A stretch of 45,691 bases of DNA, taken from NCBI GenBank assembly GCA_013002405.1, contig JABDKA010000221.1:1-45691 (forward strand). The letters are read 5' to 3'. This DNA comes from Sulfitobacter sp. Its GTDB lineage: Bacteria; Pseudomonadota; Alphaproteobacteria; Rhodobacterales; Rhodobacteraceae. Below, piece after piece: positions 17,702 through 26,110 of the stretch (the first letter of the stretch is position 1; every line of letters starts with the position of its first letter). The position numbers and the translations under genes are program-made. Under the pieces are notes generated by a model. That model had not been told where the DNA came from. It did not search any database and saw only the letters and a list, made by a program, of their open reading frames with translations.

Positions 17702-18870
17702 AACAGGCTGTCATCGTTTCCACCGCCCGCACCGGGTTGGCGAAATCCTTTCGTGGATCCTTCAACATGACCCACGGTGCCGCCATGGGGGGGCACGCAG
17801 TCAAGCACGCCGTGGCGCGTGCCGGGATCGACCCGGCCGAGGTTGAGGACGTGATGATGGGCTGCGGCTTTCCTGAAGGGGCCACAGGCTCCAACATCGC
17901 GCGCCAGATCGCGCTCAGCGGGGGCCTGCCCATCAGCGCTTCTGGCGTGACGATCAACCGTTTCTGTTCCTCCGGATTGCAGTCCATCGCCATGGCCGCC
18001 AACGCCATCACGCAGGAAGGCGCAGGTCCCATGGTCGCGGGCGGTGTCGAGAGCATCTCCATGGTGCAGCCGCATGCGAAGACCGTTAAAGACCCCTGGA
18101 TCGAGGAGCACTATCCGGCGATCTACATGGCCATGATTGAGACCGCCGACATCGTGGCCGAACGCTACAACGTCAGCCGGGAGTATCAGGACGAATTCGG
18201 CCTGCGCAGCCAGCGGCTTATCCACGAGGCGCAGCAGGCGGGCAAGTTCGAGGATGAGATCGTGCCCATGACAACCACCATGGGGATGCAGAACAAGGAA
18301 ACCGGTGAGATCACCCATCATCAGGTCACCGTCGACCGCGACGAATGTAACCGGCCCGGCACCACGATGGAGGGGCTCGCTGGGCTCCAGCCCGTGCGGG
18401 AAGGCGGCTATGTCACGGCAGGCAATGCCAGCCAGCTGTCCGACGGTGCGGCGGCTGTCGTTGTAATGGACAGTGCGGAGGCCGAGAAGAAGGGCCTTGA
18501 GCCGCTGGGTGCTTTCAAAGGCTTTGCCGTGGCAGGCTGCGAGCCGGACGAGATGGGTATCGGCCCCGTCTTCGCCGTGCCGCGCCTTCTGGAACGTCAT
18601 GGCCTCAAGATCGACGATATTGACATCTGGGAACTGAACGAGGCTTTCGCCTCCCAGTGCCTCTACAGCCGTGACCGGCTGGGGATTGACCCGGAGAAAT
18701 ACAATGTCAACGGCGGTTCCATCGCCATCGGCCACCCTTTTGGCATGACCGGTGCGCGTCTGACGGGCCATCTGCTGCTTGAGGGAAAACGTCGCGGTGC
18801 CAAGCTGGGCGTCGTCACTATGTGTATTGGCGGCGGCATGGGTGCCGCTGGCCTGTTTGAGATTTACTGA
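17698..18870 (+). CDS. Acetyl-CoA C-acyltransferase (thiolase)
   Basis: 390-residue degradative thiolase that cleaves 3-ketoacyl-CoA with CoA to acetyl-CoA and a shortened acyl-CoA. All active-site residues are visible: the nucleophile Cys90 in [12 protein letters not shown], His346 in [13 protein letters not shown], and Cys376 in [14 protein letters not shown]. The NEAFA motif ([11 protein letters not shown]) is also present. Length is standard. The start overlaps the preceding hydratase/dehydrogenase stop by 4 bp, so they are probably made in fixed ratio as the two parts of a beta-oxidation complex. Confidence 0.95.
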   Translation: MKQAVIVSTARTGLAKSFRGSFNMTHGAAMGGHAVKHAVARAGIDPAEVEDVMMGCGFPEGATGSNIARQIALSGGLPISASGVTINRFCSSGLQSIAMAANAITQEGAGPMVAGGVESISMVQPHAKTVKDPWIEEHYPAIYMAMIETADIVAERYNVSREYQDEFGLRSQRLIHEAQQAGKFEDEIVPMTTTMGMQNKETGEITHHQVTVDRDECNRPGTTMEGLAGLQPVREGGYVTAGNASQLSDGAAAVVVMDSAEAEKKGLEPLGAFKGFAVAGCEPDEMGIGPVFAVPRLLERHGLKIDDIDIWELNEAFASQCLYSRDRLGIDPEKYNVNGGSIAIGHPFGMTGARLTGHLLLEGKRRGAKLGVVTMCIGGGMGAAGLFEIY

Positions 18871-18883
18871 GGGAGAGAGATCC

Positions 18884-20095
18884 ATGGATCTGAGCTATAC
18901 CGAAGAAGAAAAAGCCTTCCGCGCGGAGGTCCGCACCTTCTTGAAGGAAAAACTGCCCAAGGAGTTGAGCGACAAGGTTGCCGGGACCGATGGCGACGAT
19001 TTGACCAAGGAAGACATGGAGCAGTGGCACGCAATCCTGAATGAGCAGGGCTGGCTGGTGCCGAACTGGCCCAAGAAGTTCGGCGGGGCCGAATGGAATG
19101 CCGTTCAGCGTCACATCTTCGAGGAAGAGGCCGCCGCCGCCAACGCGCCCCGCATCGTGCCTTTCGGCTTTTCGATGCTTGCCCCCGTGCTGCAGAAATT
19201 CGGCTCTCAGGAGCAGTGCGATTATTGGCTGCCGCGCATGCTGAATGGGGATGATTGGTGGTGCCAGGGCTATTCCGAACCGGGTGCAGGCTCCGATCTC
19301 GCCTCGCTCAAGACCACGGCCATCAAGAACGACGCGGGCACGCATTATATCGTGAATGGCCAGAAGACCTGGACCACTCTGGGCCAGCACGCCAACATGA
19401 TTTTCTGCCTGGTGCGCACCGACAAGGAAGCCAAGCAGCAGGAAGGCATTTCCTTCCTTTTAATCGATATGGACACCCCCGGCATCGAAGTGCGCCCGAT
19501 CATCCTGCTGGATGGGACACACGAGGTGAACGAGGTCTGGTTCGACAATGTCGAAGTGCCGGTCGAGAACCTTGTCGGTGAAGAGAACAAGGGCTGGACC
19601 TACGCAAAGTATCTGCTGACGCATGAGCGCACAAACATCGCGGGCGTGGGCTTCTCCCAGGCGGGTCTGAACACTGTGAAGCGCTTGGCGAAATCCGAGA
19701 TGTCGAACGGCAAACCGCTGATGCAGAACCCGCATTTCGCCGCCCGCGTCGCACAGGTCGAGATTGATCTGAACGCCATGTCCACGACAAACCTGCGCAT
19801 CATCTCCAAAGCTGCGGCTGGCTCTGCGCCGGGCGTCGAGGCGTCGATGCTCAAGGTCAAAGGCACGGAAATCCGTCAGGAAATCAACGATCTGGCGCGC
19901 CGCGCCGTCGGGGCCTACGCGATGCCTTTCGCATCCGAAGCCATCGAGGGCTCCAACATGGGTCTGCCCGATCCGCTGGGCGCGGGCCCTGTGGCGTCGA
20001 AGTATTTCAACAACCGCAAACTGTCGATCTTCGGCGGATCCAACGAGATCCAGAAGGGCATCATTGCCAAGGTCACGATGAGCGGGGGAGCGTAA
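18884..20095 (+). CDS. Acyl-CoA dehydrogenase, larger subunit (PimC/FadE26-like)
   Basis: 403-residue FAD-dependent acyl-CoA dehydrogenase forming the trans-2,3 double bond. Start at 18884 (MDLSYTEEEKAFRAEV) follows GGGAGAGAG; the open frame upstream to 18779 only reads through the thiolase end. Visible are the FAD-contact segment WCQGYSEPGAGSDLASLKT, GQKTWTTLGQ, and a C-terminal FGGSNEIQKGI. The usual Glu of short/medium-chain enzymes in that last loop is Gly here. A Glu at position 248 (LLTHERTNIAG) lies where isovaleryl-CoA-dehydrogenase-type and FadE26-type enzymes carry their base. It lies 3 bp before a second dehydrogenase gene, suggesting an alpha2beta2 enzyme. Confidence 0.93.
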   Translation: MDLSYTEEEKAFRAEVRTFLKEKLPKELSDKVAGTDGDDLTKEDMEQWHAILNEQGWLVPNWPKKFGGAEWNAVQRHIFEEEAAAANAPRIVPFGFSMLAPVLQKFGSQEQCDYWLPRMLNGDDWWCQGYSEPGAGSDLASLKTTAIKNDAGTHYIVNGQKTWTTLGQHANMIFCLVRTDKEAKQQEGISFLLIDMDTPGIEVRPIILLDGTHEVNEVWFDNVEVPVENLVGEENKGWTYAKYLLTHERTNIAGVGFSQAGLNTVKRLAKSEMSNGKPLMQNPHFAARVAQVEIDLNAMSTTNLRIISKAAAGSAPGVEASMLKVKGTEIRQEINDLARRAVGAYAMPFASEAIEGSNMGLPDPLGAGPVASKYFNNRKLSIFGGSNEIQKGIIAKVTMSGGA

Positions 20096-20098
20096 AGT

Positions 20099-21232
20099 AT
20101 GAATTTCGATCTGACAGAAGAACGCCAGATGCTGCAGGACACGCTGCGGCGGTTCCTGCGCGAGAAATACGACACGGCGACCCGGAACAAAATCATCGAC
20201 AGCCCCTCGGGCATGTCCGAAGAGATCTGGAATGAGCTGGCCGAGCTTGGCGTGATCGGTGCGCTTTTCACCGAAGAGCAGGGCGGTTTCGGCGGCAAGG
20301 GGTTCGACATCGCCGTGGTCTTCGAGGAACTGGGCCGCGCGGGCGTTGTGGAGCCTTTCCTCGACACGGCCGTCCTGGCCGGTGGCCTTGTCGCTGACCT
20401 TGGAACCGACGCGCAGAAAGAGCTGGTCGAGGAGATCATTGGCGGTGCTTGTCACATGGCCTTTGCACACGGTGAACCGACCAGCCGCTATGATCTCAAC
20501 CGCGTGCAGACCACGGCCAAGGCCGACGGTGATGAGATCGTTGTTAACGGTCACAAGGCCGTTGTCGTGAATGCCGAAGCCGCAGATCACCTTGTCATCT
20601 CGGCCCGTGAAAGCGGTGCGCCAGGCGACAATGCGGGTATATCGCTCTTCCTCGTCCCTGCAGACACCAAGGGGATCACGATCCAGGGCTATGCGCTGCT
20701 GGCCGGCGGTCGTGCGGCAGAGGTGATGCTTGACGACGTGCGCGTCGCTTCCTCGGCGCGTCTGGGCAAGGCGGGCGAGGCTTTCGCGGCAATCGAGGCC
20801 CGTATCGCCGCCGCCAACGTCGCCCAGTGCGCGGAGACGCTGGGCGCGATGGAAACAGCCACACGTCTGACCAAGGACTATCTGATGACGCGCAAGCAAT
20901 TCGGGCGGCCCATCGGCACCTTCCAGGCGCTGGCCTTTCGCATGTCGGACCTGCTGATCGAGATGGAGCAGGCGCGTTCTGCCGTCATCAACGCCGCGGG
21001 CCACCTGGAATCGGATCGCAAGTCGCGTGAGAGACATGTGTCTTCGACCAAGAACCTGATTGGTCGCGCGGGCCGTCTGGTGGCGGAGGACAGCATCCAG
21101 CTGCACGGCGGCATCGCCATGACCAAGGAATACGAGCTGGCCCATATCGCCAAGCGCATCGTCATGGCGGATCACCGGTTCGGGGATACCGACCACCACC
21201 TCGAACGCTACATCGACCTCACCGCTGCGTGA
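20099..21232 (+). CDS. Acyl-CoA dehydrogenase, smaller subunit (PimD/FadE27-like)
   Basis: 377-residue acyl-CoA dehydrogenase-family protein starting MNFDLTEERQMLQDTLRRFL. N-terminal and middle domains are recognisable (AELGVIGALFTEEQGGFGGKG; AFAHGEPTSRYDLN). The C-terminal four-helix domain has TRKQFGRPIGTFQALAFRM and IQLHGGIAMTKEYELAHIAKR. The last loop reads FGDTDHHLERY, without a catalytic Glu, and no clear HER-type Glu is seen in the middle. Together with the 3-bp gap from the preceding dehydrogenase gene, this suggests a partner subunit rather than an independent enzyme, as in PimC/PimD or mycobacterial FadE26/FadE27. Confidence 0.92.
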   Translation: MNFDLTEERQMLQDTLRRFLREKYDTATRNKIIDSPSGMSEEIWNELAELGVIGALFTEEQGGFGGKGFDIAVVFEELGRAGVVEPFLDTAVLAGGLVADLGTDAQKELVEEIIGGACHMAFAHGEPTSRYDLNRVQTTAKADGDEIVVNGHKAVVVNAEAADHLVISARESGAPGDNAGISLFLVPADTKGITIQGYALLAGGRAAEVMLDDVRVASSARLGKAGEAFAAIEARIAAANVAQCAETLGAMETATRLTKDYLMTRKQFGRPIGTFQALAFRMSDLLIEMEQARSAVINAAGHLESDRKSRERHVSSTKNLIGRAGRLVAEDSIQLHGGIAMTKEYELAHIAKRIVMADHRFGDTDHHLERYIDLTAA

Positions 21233-21672
21233 GCGACAGCGGTCCCAAGATGATGCAGCCTGACGCAAGCCAGCTGATCCGGGATGAGACGGGAACGCAG
21301 ACCCTGATCGGATACGTCGTTGACGTGTCCGACGGGGTGCGCGGGCGCTGTTTTCTGGACGTGGGTCCGCAGCACACCAACCGGCACGGTGTCCTGCACG
21401 GCGGTATCGCAAGCTGTCTCCTGGACAATGCCAGCGGGACAACCGGCTCGCTGACTGTGGATGAGACCGGCAAGGCGCCTTTTCTGACCATCTCGATGAA
21501 CACCCACTACGTTGCCCCCGGGCGCGCCGGGCGGGTTACCGCTACGGGCCGGGTCGTGGGTGGCGGGCGCAGCCTGCTCTACATCGACGCAATTCTCGAA
21601 CAGGAAGACGGCACCCTGATTGCCACCTCATCCGGGGTTTTCAAGAGGGTACCACAGGAGCGACTGACATGA
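21229..21672 (+). CDS. PaaI-family hotdog thioesterase
   Basis: 147-residue hotdog-fold acyl-CoA thioesterase of the PaaI group. Conserved HGVLHGGIASCLLDNASG carries the catalytic loop (HGG followed by an acidic residue), and the second half has ISMNTHYVAPGRAGRVTATGRVV. It starts with GTG overlapping the TGA of the preceding dehydrogenase (GTGA), so it is coupled to it. Inferred role: releases CoA from stalled intermediates of the pathway. It could also act generally on aryl- or acyl-CoA. Confidence 0.88.
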   Translation: MSDSGPKMMQPDASQLIRDETGTQTLIGYVVDVSDGVRGRCFLDVGPQHTNRHGVLHGGIASCLLDNASGTTGSLTVDETGKAPFLTISMNTHYVAPGRAGRVTATGRVVGGGRSLLYIDAILEQEDGTLIATSSGVFKRVPQERLT

Positions 21673-22448
21673 GCGCAAGGATCGAGGACCGGGGTGACCG
21701 GCTAATCATTTGGAATGGCAACAGCGAAAAGCGCGGCGCCCTTTCGCCCGAGCTTTACAATTGCATCAACGAAGCTGTCCAGCAGGCGAATGAAAAGCGC
21801 ATCCGTGCGGTCATACTCACCTCCGAAGGCGATTTTTTCTGCGCAGGTGGTAACCTCAATATTCTGATCGAACGGCGAGGCATTTCCGAAGAGGCGCGGC
21901 GCGGCAAAGTGGATGAGTTGCACGATCTGGTGCGCGGCCTGCGCGCCTGTCCGGTCCCGGTCATTGCCGCCGTTGAGGGCGGGGCGGCAGGCGCTGGCCT
22001 GTCGCTGGCGCTGGCCTGCGATTTCATCGTCGCCTCGAAAGAGGCCAAGTTCACGGCCGCCTACGTTAAGGCCGGACTGGTGCCCGATGGCGGCCTCACA
22101 TCGGCTATGGCGCGGCTTTTGCCCCGTCCGCTTGCGATGGAGATGTGCCTGTTGGGCCGCCCCGTCATGGCGGGCCGTTTCGCCGATCTGGGCGCGGTCA
22201 ACCGCCTTTGCCCGCCGGGCAATGCGATGCTTGAGGCCATGGCCATTGCCGACACCCTGGTCGAAGGCCCGCGCCAGGCCCAGAGTGTGATACGGGGGCT
22301 TGTGGCCGATGCCTACGAGACGACGGAGGCGGCTCAACTTGATGCGGAGCGCGATGCGATGGCCGCGGCGGCTGGACGGGACGAGGCCGCAGAAGGCATC
22401 GCCGCCTTCGTGGAAAAGCGCAAGCCGAACTATCGATCCGGGAATTGA
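21669..22448 (+). CDS. Crotonase-family enoyl-CoA hydratase/isomerase (PaaG-like)
   Basis: 259-residue crotonase-fold protein. Oxyanion-hole segments are present (FFCAGGNLNIL and GGAAGAGLSLALACD), but both catalytic hydratase glutamates are replaced: the first falls in AAGAGLS and the second is Tyr in FTAAYVKAGL. An Asp in LVPDGGLTSA sits where PaaG/enoyl-CoA isomerases carry their catalytic Asp. Isomerase or ring-related activity is thus more likely than plain hydration. It overlaps the thioesterase gene by 4 bp. In annotation pipelines such proteins are often named oxepin-CoA hydrolase, alternative type; the true reaction here is unknown. It may handle unsaturated or branched intermediates that the bifunctional enzyme cannot. 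Confidence 0.85.
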   Translation: MSARIEDRGDRLIIWNGNSEKRGALSPELYNCINEAVQQANEKRIRAVILTSEGDFFCAGGNLNILIERRGISEEARRGKVDELHDLVRGLRACPVPVIAAVEGGAAGAGLSLALACDFIVASKEAKFTAAYVKAGLVPDGGLTSAMARLLPRPLAMEMCLLGRPVMAGRFADLGAVNRLCPPGNAMLEAMAIADTLVEGPRQAQSVIRGLVADAYETTEAAQLDAERDAMAAAAGRDEAAEGIAAFVEKRKPNYRSGN

Positions 22449-22473
22449 AGCAAGTGACAGAAAGACAGGTCCC

Positions 22474-23970
22474 ATGGCCCGAGTAGAGGAATTTCTGGCG
22501 CATCAGGTTGCAAAACGGCCCGACGCGCCCGCCTTGAGTGACAGCGCAGGGTTCGACTGGTCCTTTGCCGATCTGGACCGGGCCAGCAACGCGCTTGCAT
22601 CGGAATTGCGAGGGGTGGGTGTGCAGGCCAATGACCGCGTCCTCATGTTGTCGGAAAACTGCGCGGCTGCCGTTGCCACCCTATTTGCCTGCTGGAAGCT
22701 CGATGCCGTGGCCATCCCCGTCAACGCCCGCCAGACCCAAGCGGAAGTCAAGCGCATCGTCGACCACGCAAAGCCTGCGGCGGTGATCTTGACAACACAT
22801 GTGTCCAAGGATGCCATCGCCCATGCCGCACACATGGATGCGAGGGAAGTGATCGGTCCCTTCGGCACGCTCCATCTGGCCACGCCGATGTCCTCCAACC
22901 CCGACCCAGAGCTGATCGACGTGGCTGTCCTGCTCTATACCACGGGCACCACGGGTGACCCAAAGGGTGTGATGCTGACCCACGAAAACATGCGTTTCGG
23001 CGGCATCGCCTCCCGCAACTTGCGCAACATGAATGGGGACGACGTGATCTATGGCGTCCTGCCGTTGACCCACGTCTTCGGTTTGATCTCTGTTGTTACC
23101 GCGGCCTGCTGTACCGGGGCCAAGGTCCAGCAGGAGGCGCGCTTCTCCGCCGAGGCGCTTTACGATGCGGTGATGAACGGGGTCACCGTCCTGCCCGCCG
23201 TGCCGCAGATGCACGCGCTGGTGATGCAATATACCAAGGAGAAGGGCCTCAAGGAGCTCGGCTCGCCTACCCTGCGCTATGTCTCATCGGGCGGTGCCCC
23301 GCTTGATCCGGCCTGGAAACGCAAGGCGGAGGCCTTTTATGGCCTCCCGCTGCAAAACGGCTTTGGCATGACCGAAACCTCCTCGGGCGCTTCGGCCACC
23401 GACAATCCCCTCGGCTCCCCCGATATCTCTGTCGGGCCCAAGACGCCGGGAACAGAGATCATGATCGACGATCAGGCGCCGGGAGGGAACGGTGCGGGCC
23501 AAGGGGAGGTCCTGGTGCGCGGCCCTCATGTCATGAAGGGCTACTACCGCAATCCGGTGGAGACCGAAAAGGCACTGACGCCTGACGGATGGCTGCGCAC
23601 GGGTGATTTGGGGAAGATCGATGAGAAGGGTCATCTGCACATTCTCGGCCGCTCGAAAGAACTCATCATTCACGGGGGCTTCAACGTCTATCCGCCGGAA
23701 GTGGAAGCCGCGATCAACGACCATCCACAGGTGATTCAGTCCGCCGTTATCGGCCATCTGGTGGCGGGAGACGAAAAGGTCCTGGCCTTCGTTCAGGTCG
23801 CCTCGGAAGAGGACGTAAGCGAGGAGGAGTTGCGCGCCTTCGTGGGGGAGCAGCTTGCGGGTTACAAGCGGCCCAGCCGTTACATCATCGCCACCGATCT
23901 GCCCGCAGCACCGACCGGCAAGATCCTCAAGCACAGGCTCAAGGATGCCTTCGCGGACCGCCTCGGCTAA
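22474..23970 (+). CDS. Acyl-CoA synthetase (class I adenylate-forming)
   Basis: 498-residue ANL-superfamily ligase that activates a carboxylic acid to its CoA thioester via an acyl-AMP. The P-loop-like motif LYTTGTTGDPKGVMLTHEN lies at about 152-170, FGMTETSSG (A5) and GWLRTGDLGKID (A7) follow, then the hinge GRSKELIIHGGFNVYPPEVE, and the catalytic Lys in APTGKILKHRL near the end. Start at 22474 follows ACAGG. The in-frame open extension to 22300 overlaps the upstream gene and has no family similarity. It is last in the operon, supplying its entry substrate. Specificity (dicarboxylate, medium-chain or aromatic acid) cannot be read directly. Confidence 0.93.
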   Translation: MARVEEFLAHQVAKRPDAPALSDSAGFDWSFADLDRASNALASELRGVGVQANDRVLMLSENCAAAVATLFACWKLDAVAIPVNARQTQAEVKRIVDHAKPAAVILTTHVSKDAIAHAAHMDAREVIGPFGTLHLATPMSSNPDPELIDVAVLLYTTGTTGDPKGVMLTHENMRFGGIASRNLRNMNGDDVIYGVLPLTHVFGLISVVTAACCTGAKVQQEARFSAEALYDAVMNGVTVLPAVPQMHALVMQYTKEKGLKELGSPTLRYVSSGGAPLDPAWKRKAEAFYGLPLQNGFGMTETSSGASATDNPLGSPDISVGPKTPGTEIMIDDQAPGGNGAGQGEVLVRGPHVMKGYYRNPVETEKALTPDGWLRTGDLGKIDEKGHLHILGRSKELIIHGGFNVYPPEVEAAINDHPQVIQSAVIGHLVAGDEKVLAFVQVASEEDVSEEELRAFVGEQLAGYKRPSRYIIATDLPAAPTGKILKHRLKDAFADRLG

Positions 23971-24030
23971 AGCCGCCCATTCAACATTTGGCTGTCTTTG
24001 CGAACAGCGCTCAAAAGTCGGCGATAAGCT

Positions 24031-24720
24031 TCAGGCCCAAACGCCTTCCGCCGCCGCCCGGATGGCGCGAATGTTCTCGCCGTAGGGCTTTGGGTTCTCA
24101 ACCGAGCCCCCCTTGAAGACCGCTGAACCTGCCACCAGCACATCCGCCCCCGCCTTCGCTACCATGGGTGCGGTCACAGGATCCACGCCACCGTCGATTT
24201 CGATGTGCACCGGGCGGTCGCCGATCATCGTACGCAGCGCCGCGATCTTGACGCTCATGTCGATGAACTTCTGCCCGCCGAAGCCGGGGTTCACCGTCAT
24301 CACGCAGATGAGGTCTGTCAGATCAAGCAGATGCGCCACCGCTTCGGCCGGAGTGCCGGGGTTTAGCGCCACGCCCGCCTTGGCCCCGCTCGCGCGGATC
24401 GCCTGAAGGGTGCGGTGAATGTGCGGCCCCGCTTCCACGTGCGCGGTGATCACGTCGGCCCCGGCCTTGGCGAAATCCTCGATGTAGGGGTCCACCGGCG
24501 AAATCATCAGGTGCACGTCCATCACGCCTTTGATGTGCGGCCGGATGGCCGCGCAGGTCGCCGGGCCGAAAGTGATGTTGGGTACGAAGTGTCCGTCCAT
24601 CACATCCACGTGCACCCAGTCCGCTCCTTGTGCCTCCACCGCCGCGCACTCGGCGCCGAAATTGGCGAAATCGGAGGCGAGGATGGAGGGGGCGATCTTG
24701 ATCGAACGGTCGAAGGTCAT
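24031..24720 (-). CDS. rpe: Ribulose-phosphate 3-epimerase
   Basis: 229-residue TIM-barrel enzyme interconverting ribulose 5-phosphate and xylulose 5-phosphate in the pentose phosphate and Calvin cycles. Signature sequences are all present: IAPSILASDFANFG at the N-terminus, ADWVHVDVMDGHFVPNITFGP (metal His and catalytic Asp), MDVHLMI, VMTVNPGFGGQKF, and IEIDGGVDP (second catalytic Asp). Length is standard. It stands alone on the minus strand, convergent with the acyl-CoA synthetase and divergent from the DUF2945 gene. Confidence 0.97.
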   Translation of the reverse strand: MTFDRSIKIAPSILASDFANFGAECAAVEAQGADWVHVDVMDGHFVPNITFGPATCAAIRPHIKGVMDVHLMISPVDPYIEDFAKAGADVITAHVEAGPHIHRTLQAIRASGAKAGVALNPGTPAEAVAHLLDLTDLICVMTVNPGFGGQKFIDMSVKIAALRTMIGDRPVHIEIDGGVDPVTAPMVAKAGADVLVAGSAVFKGGSVENPKPYGENIRAIRAAAEGVWA

Positions 24721-24863
24721 GGGTCAGGGCTCCGGCTGGCATGGGTCGCCTGCTCTTTAGCCTTTCCAGCGCGGTTGGAACAGGGGCAGCTGATAAAGCG
24801 CGGAACCAAGCGCCCCCGGTGCGGGTTCGTGAGGAGATAGCACAACTTTTAGGAGACGGACCG

Positions 24864-25079
24864 ATGGCCGACATCAGCGAAGGCGATAAGGTAGAATGGG
24901 ATTGGGGTGATGGAACCGCCACCGGCACGGTCCAGAGCACCTTTGAGCAAAAGACCACCCGGACCATCAAGGGCAACGAGGTCACCCGGGACGGGTCCAA
25001 GGATGATCCCGCTCTCTATATCGAACAGTCGGACGGCGACAACGTGCTCAAGCTCACCTCCGAAGTGCGCAAGGCCTGA
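24864..25079 (+). CDS. DUF2945 / HVA1-type Tudor-like small protein
   Basis: 71-residue protein starting MADISEGDKVEWDWGDGTATG, matching the hypervirulence-associated (HVA1, DUF2945) Tudor-like fold: GDKVxW, then an exposed G-T/V strand, and a conserved DDPALYIEQSDGDNVLKL end. AGGAG lies 8 bp upstream of the ATG, which decides the start. No signal or membrane part. It lies 6 bp before the topoisomerase IB gene, so they are probably co-transcribed. The role of the family is unclear; nucleic-acid or protein binding is possible from the Tudor-like fold. Confidence 0.85.
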   Translation: MADISEGDKVEWDWGDGTATGTVQSTFEQKTTRTIKGNEVTRDGSKDDPALYIEQSDGDNVLKLTSEVRKA

Positions 25080-25085
25080 GCCGCG

Positions 25086-26051
25086 ATGGTGCCCGCCGAT
25101 CTGATCTATGTCAGCGATGCTGAACCCGGGATCACCCGGCGCAAACGCGGGCGCGGCTGGAGCTATATCGCGCCGGACGGCACTACAATAAATCGTGGGC
25201 CGGAGAGAAAACGGCTGGATGCGCTTGCCGTTCCCCCCGCCTACAAGGACGTCTGGATGTGTCCCCTGCCCAACGGCCACCTGCAGGCCACGGGCCGGGA
25301 CGACCGACAGCGCAAGCAGTATCGTTATCACCCTGAATGGGCGGCCCACCGGGCGGAAACGAAGTTCGACCGTCTCATTGACTTTGGCCATGTCCTGCCC
25401 CGCATCCGACGGCGGGTCCGGCAGGATTTGAAGGAAGATGTGGGCGATCAAGCTTTCGCTCTGGCTTCTGCAGTTGTGCTGATAGACCGGGCCTCTGTGC
25501 GGGTGGGGAACCCCGATTATACGAAAGAAAATGGCAGCTTCGGCGCCATTACCCTCAGGCGCAAGCATCTCAGCCTTGATGGCAACCGCGTGGGCCTCAG
25601 CTACACCGCAAAAGGCGGCAAGAAGGTCAGAAAGAAGTTGACGGACAAAAAGCTGGCCCAGGTCTTGGAACGGATCAGCGACCTGCCCGGAGCGGAACTG
25701 CTGACCTGGGTCGACGACGAAGGCGCTCCGCAAACGCTCAACTCCTCCAACCTGAATGGCTACATCGCCGAGGCAGCCGGTGACGATGGCTTCACCGCAA
25801 AGACCTTCCGCACCTGGACCGGCACGCTGGCGGCTTTCGAGGTGGCAGAAGCGGGGGAGGCCACCATCAAATCCATGGCCGAAGCTGCGGCCGCCCGTCT
25901 CAACAACACCGCGACCATCGCGCGCAATAGCTATATTCACCCCCGGGTCATTGCCCGGGCAGGCAAGGTGGCGCTGGATGTGACGGGGTATGACAAAGCC
26001 GACCTCTACCAAGCCGAAGGGCGGCTGCTGCGCTACCTCGAAGAGGGCTGA
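25086..26051 (+). CDS. DNA topoisomerase IB (poxvirus type)
   Basis: 321-residue bacterial topoisomerase IB, which relaxes supercoils by a 3'-phosphotyrosine intermediate without ATP. The N-terminal domain has RGWSYIAPDG and AVPPAYKDVWMCP with NGHLQATGRDDRQRKQYRYHPEW. The catalytic domain has RVGNPDYTKENGSFGAITLRRKH, the KTFRTWTGTLAAFE arginine motif, and the nucleophile Tyr283 in IARNSYIHPRV preceded by LNNT. Length matches the compact bacterial enzymes. It is preceded by the small DUF2945 gene, 6 bp away. These enzymes are accessory in bacteria that already have topoisomerase I and gyrase. Confidence 0.95.
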   Translation: MVPADLIYVSDAEPGITRRKRGRGWSYIAPDGTTINRGPERKRLDALAVPPAYKDVWMCPLPNGHLQATGRDDRQRKQYRYHPEWAAHRAETKFDRLIDFGHVLPRIRRRVRQDLKEDVGDQAFALASAVVLIDRASVRVGNPDYTKENGSFGAITLRRKHLSLDGNRVGLSYTAKGGKKVRKKLTDKKLAQVLERISDLPGAELLTWVDDEGAPQTLNSSNLNGYIAEAAGDDGFTAKTFRTWTGTLAAFEVAEAGEATIKSMAEAAAARLNNTATIARNSYIHPRVIARAGKVALDVTGYDKADLYQAEGRLLRYLEEG

Positions 26052-26110
26052 GGCCGGTCTGGCGGCAGGGCAAAAACCTGCTATCAACGGGGCCTAGCGC
26101 AGAGGGCCCT

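Noticed and set aside
19460-21442. 660-codon antisense frame across the acyl-CoA dehydrogenase genes
   Set aside because: It covers two clearly recognised plus-strand genes and has no recognisable domain or start signal; explained by GC-biased third codon positions.
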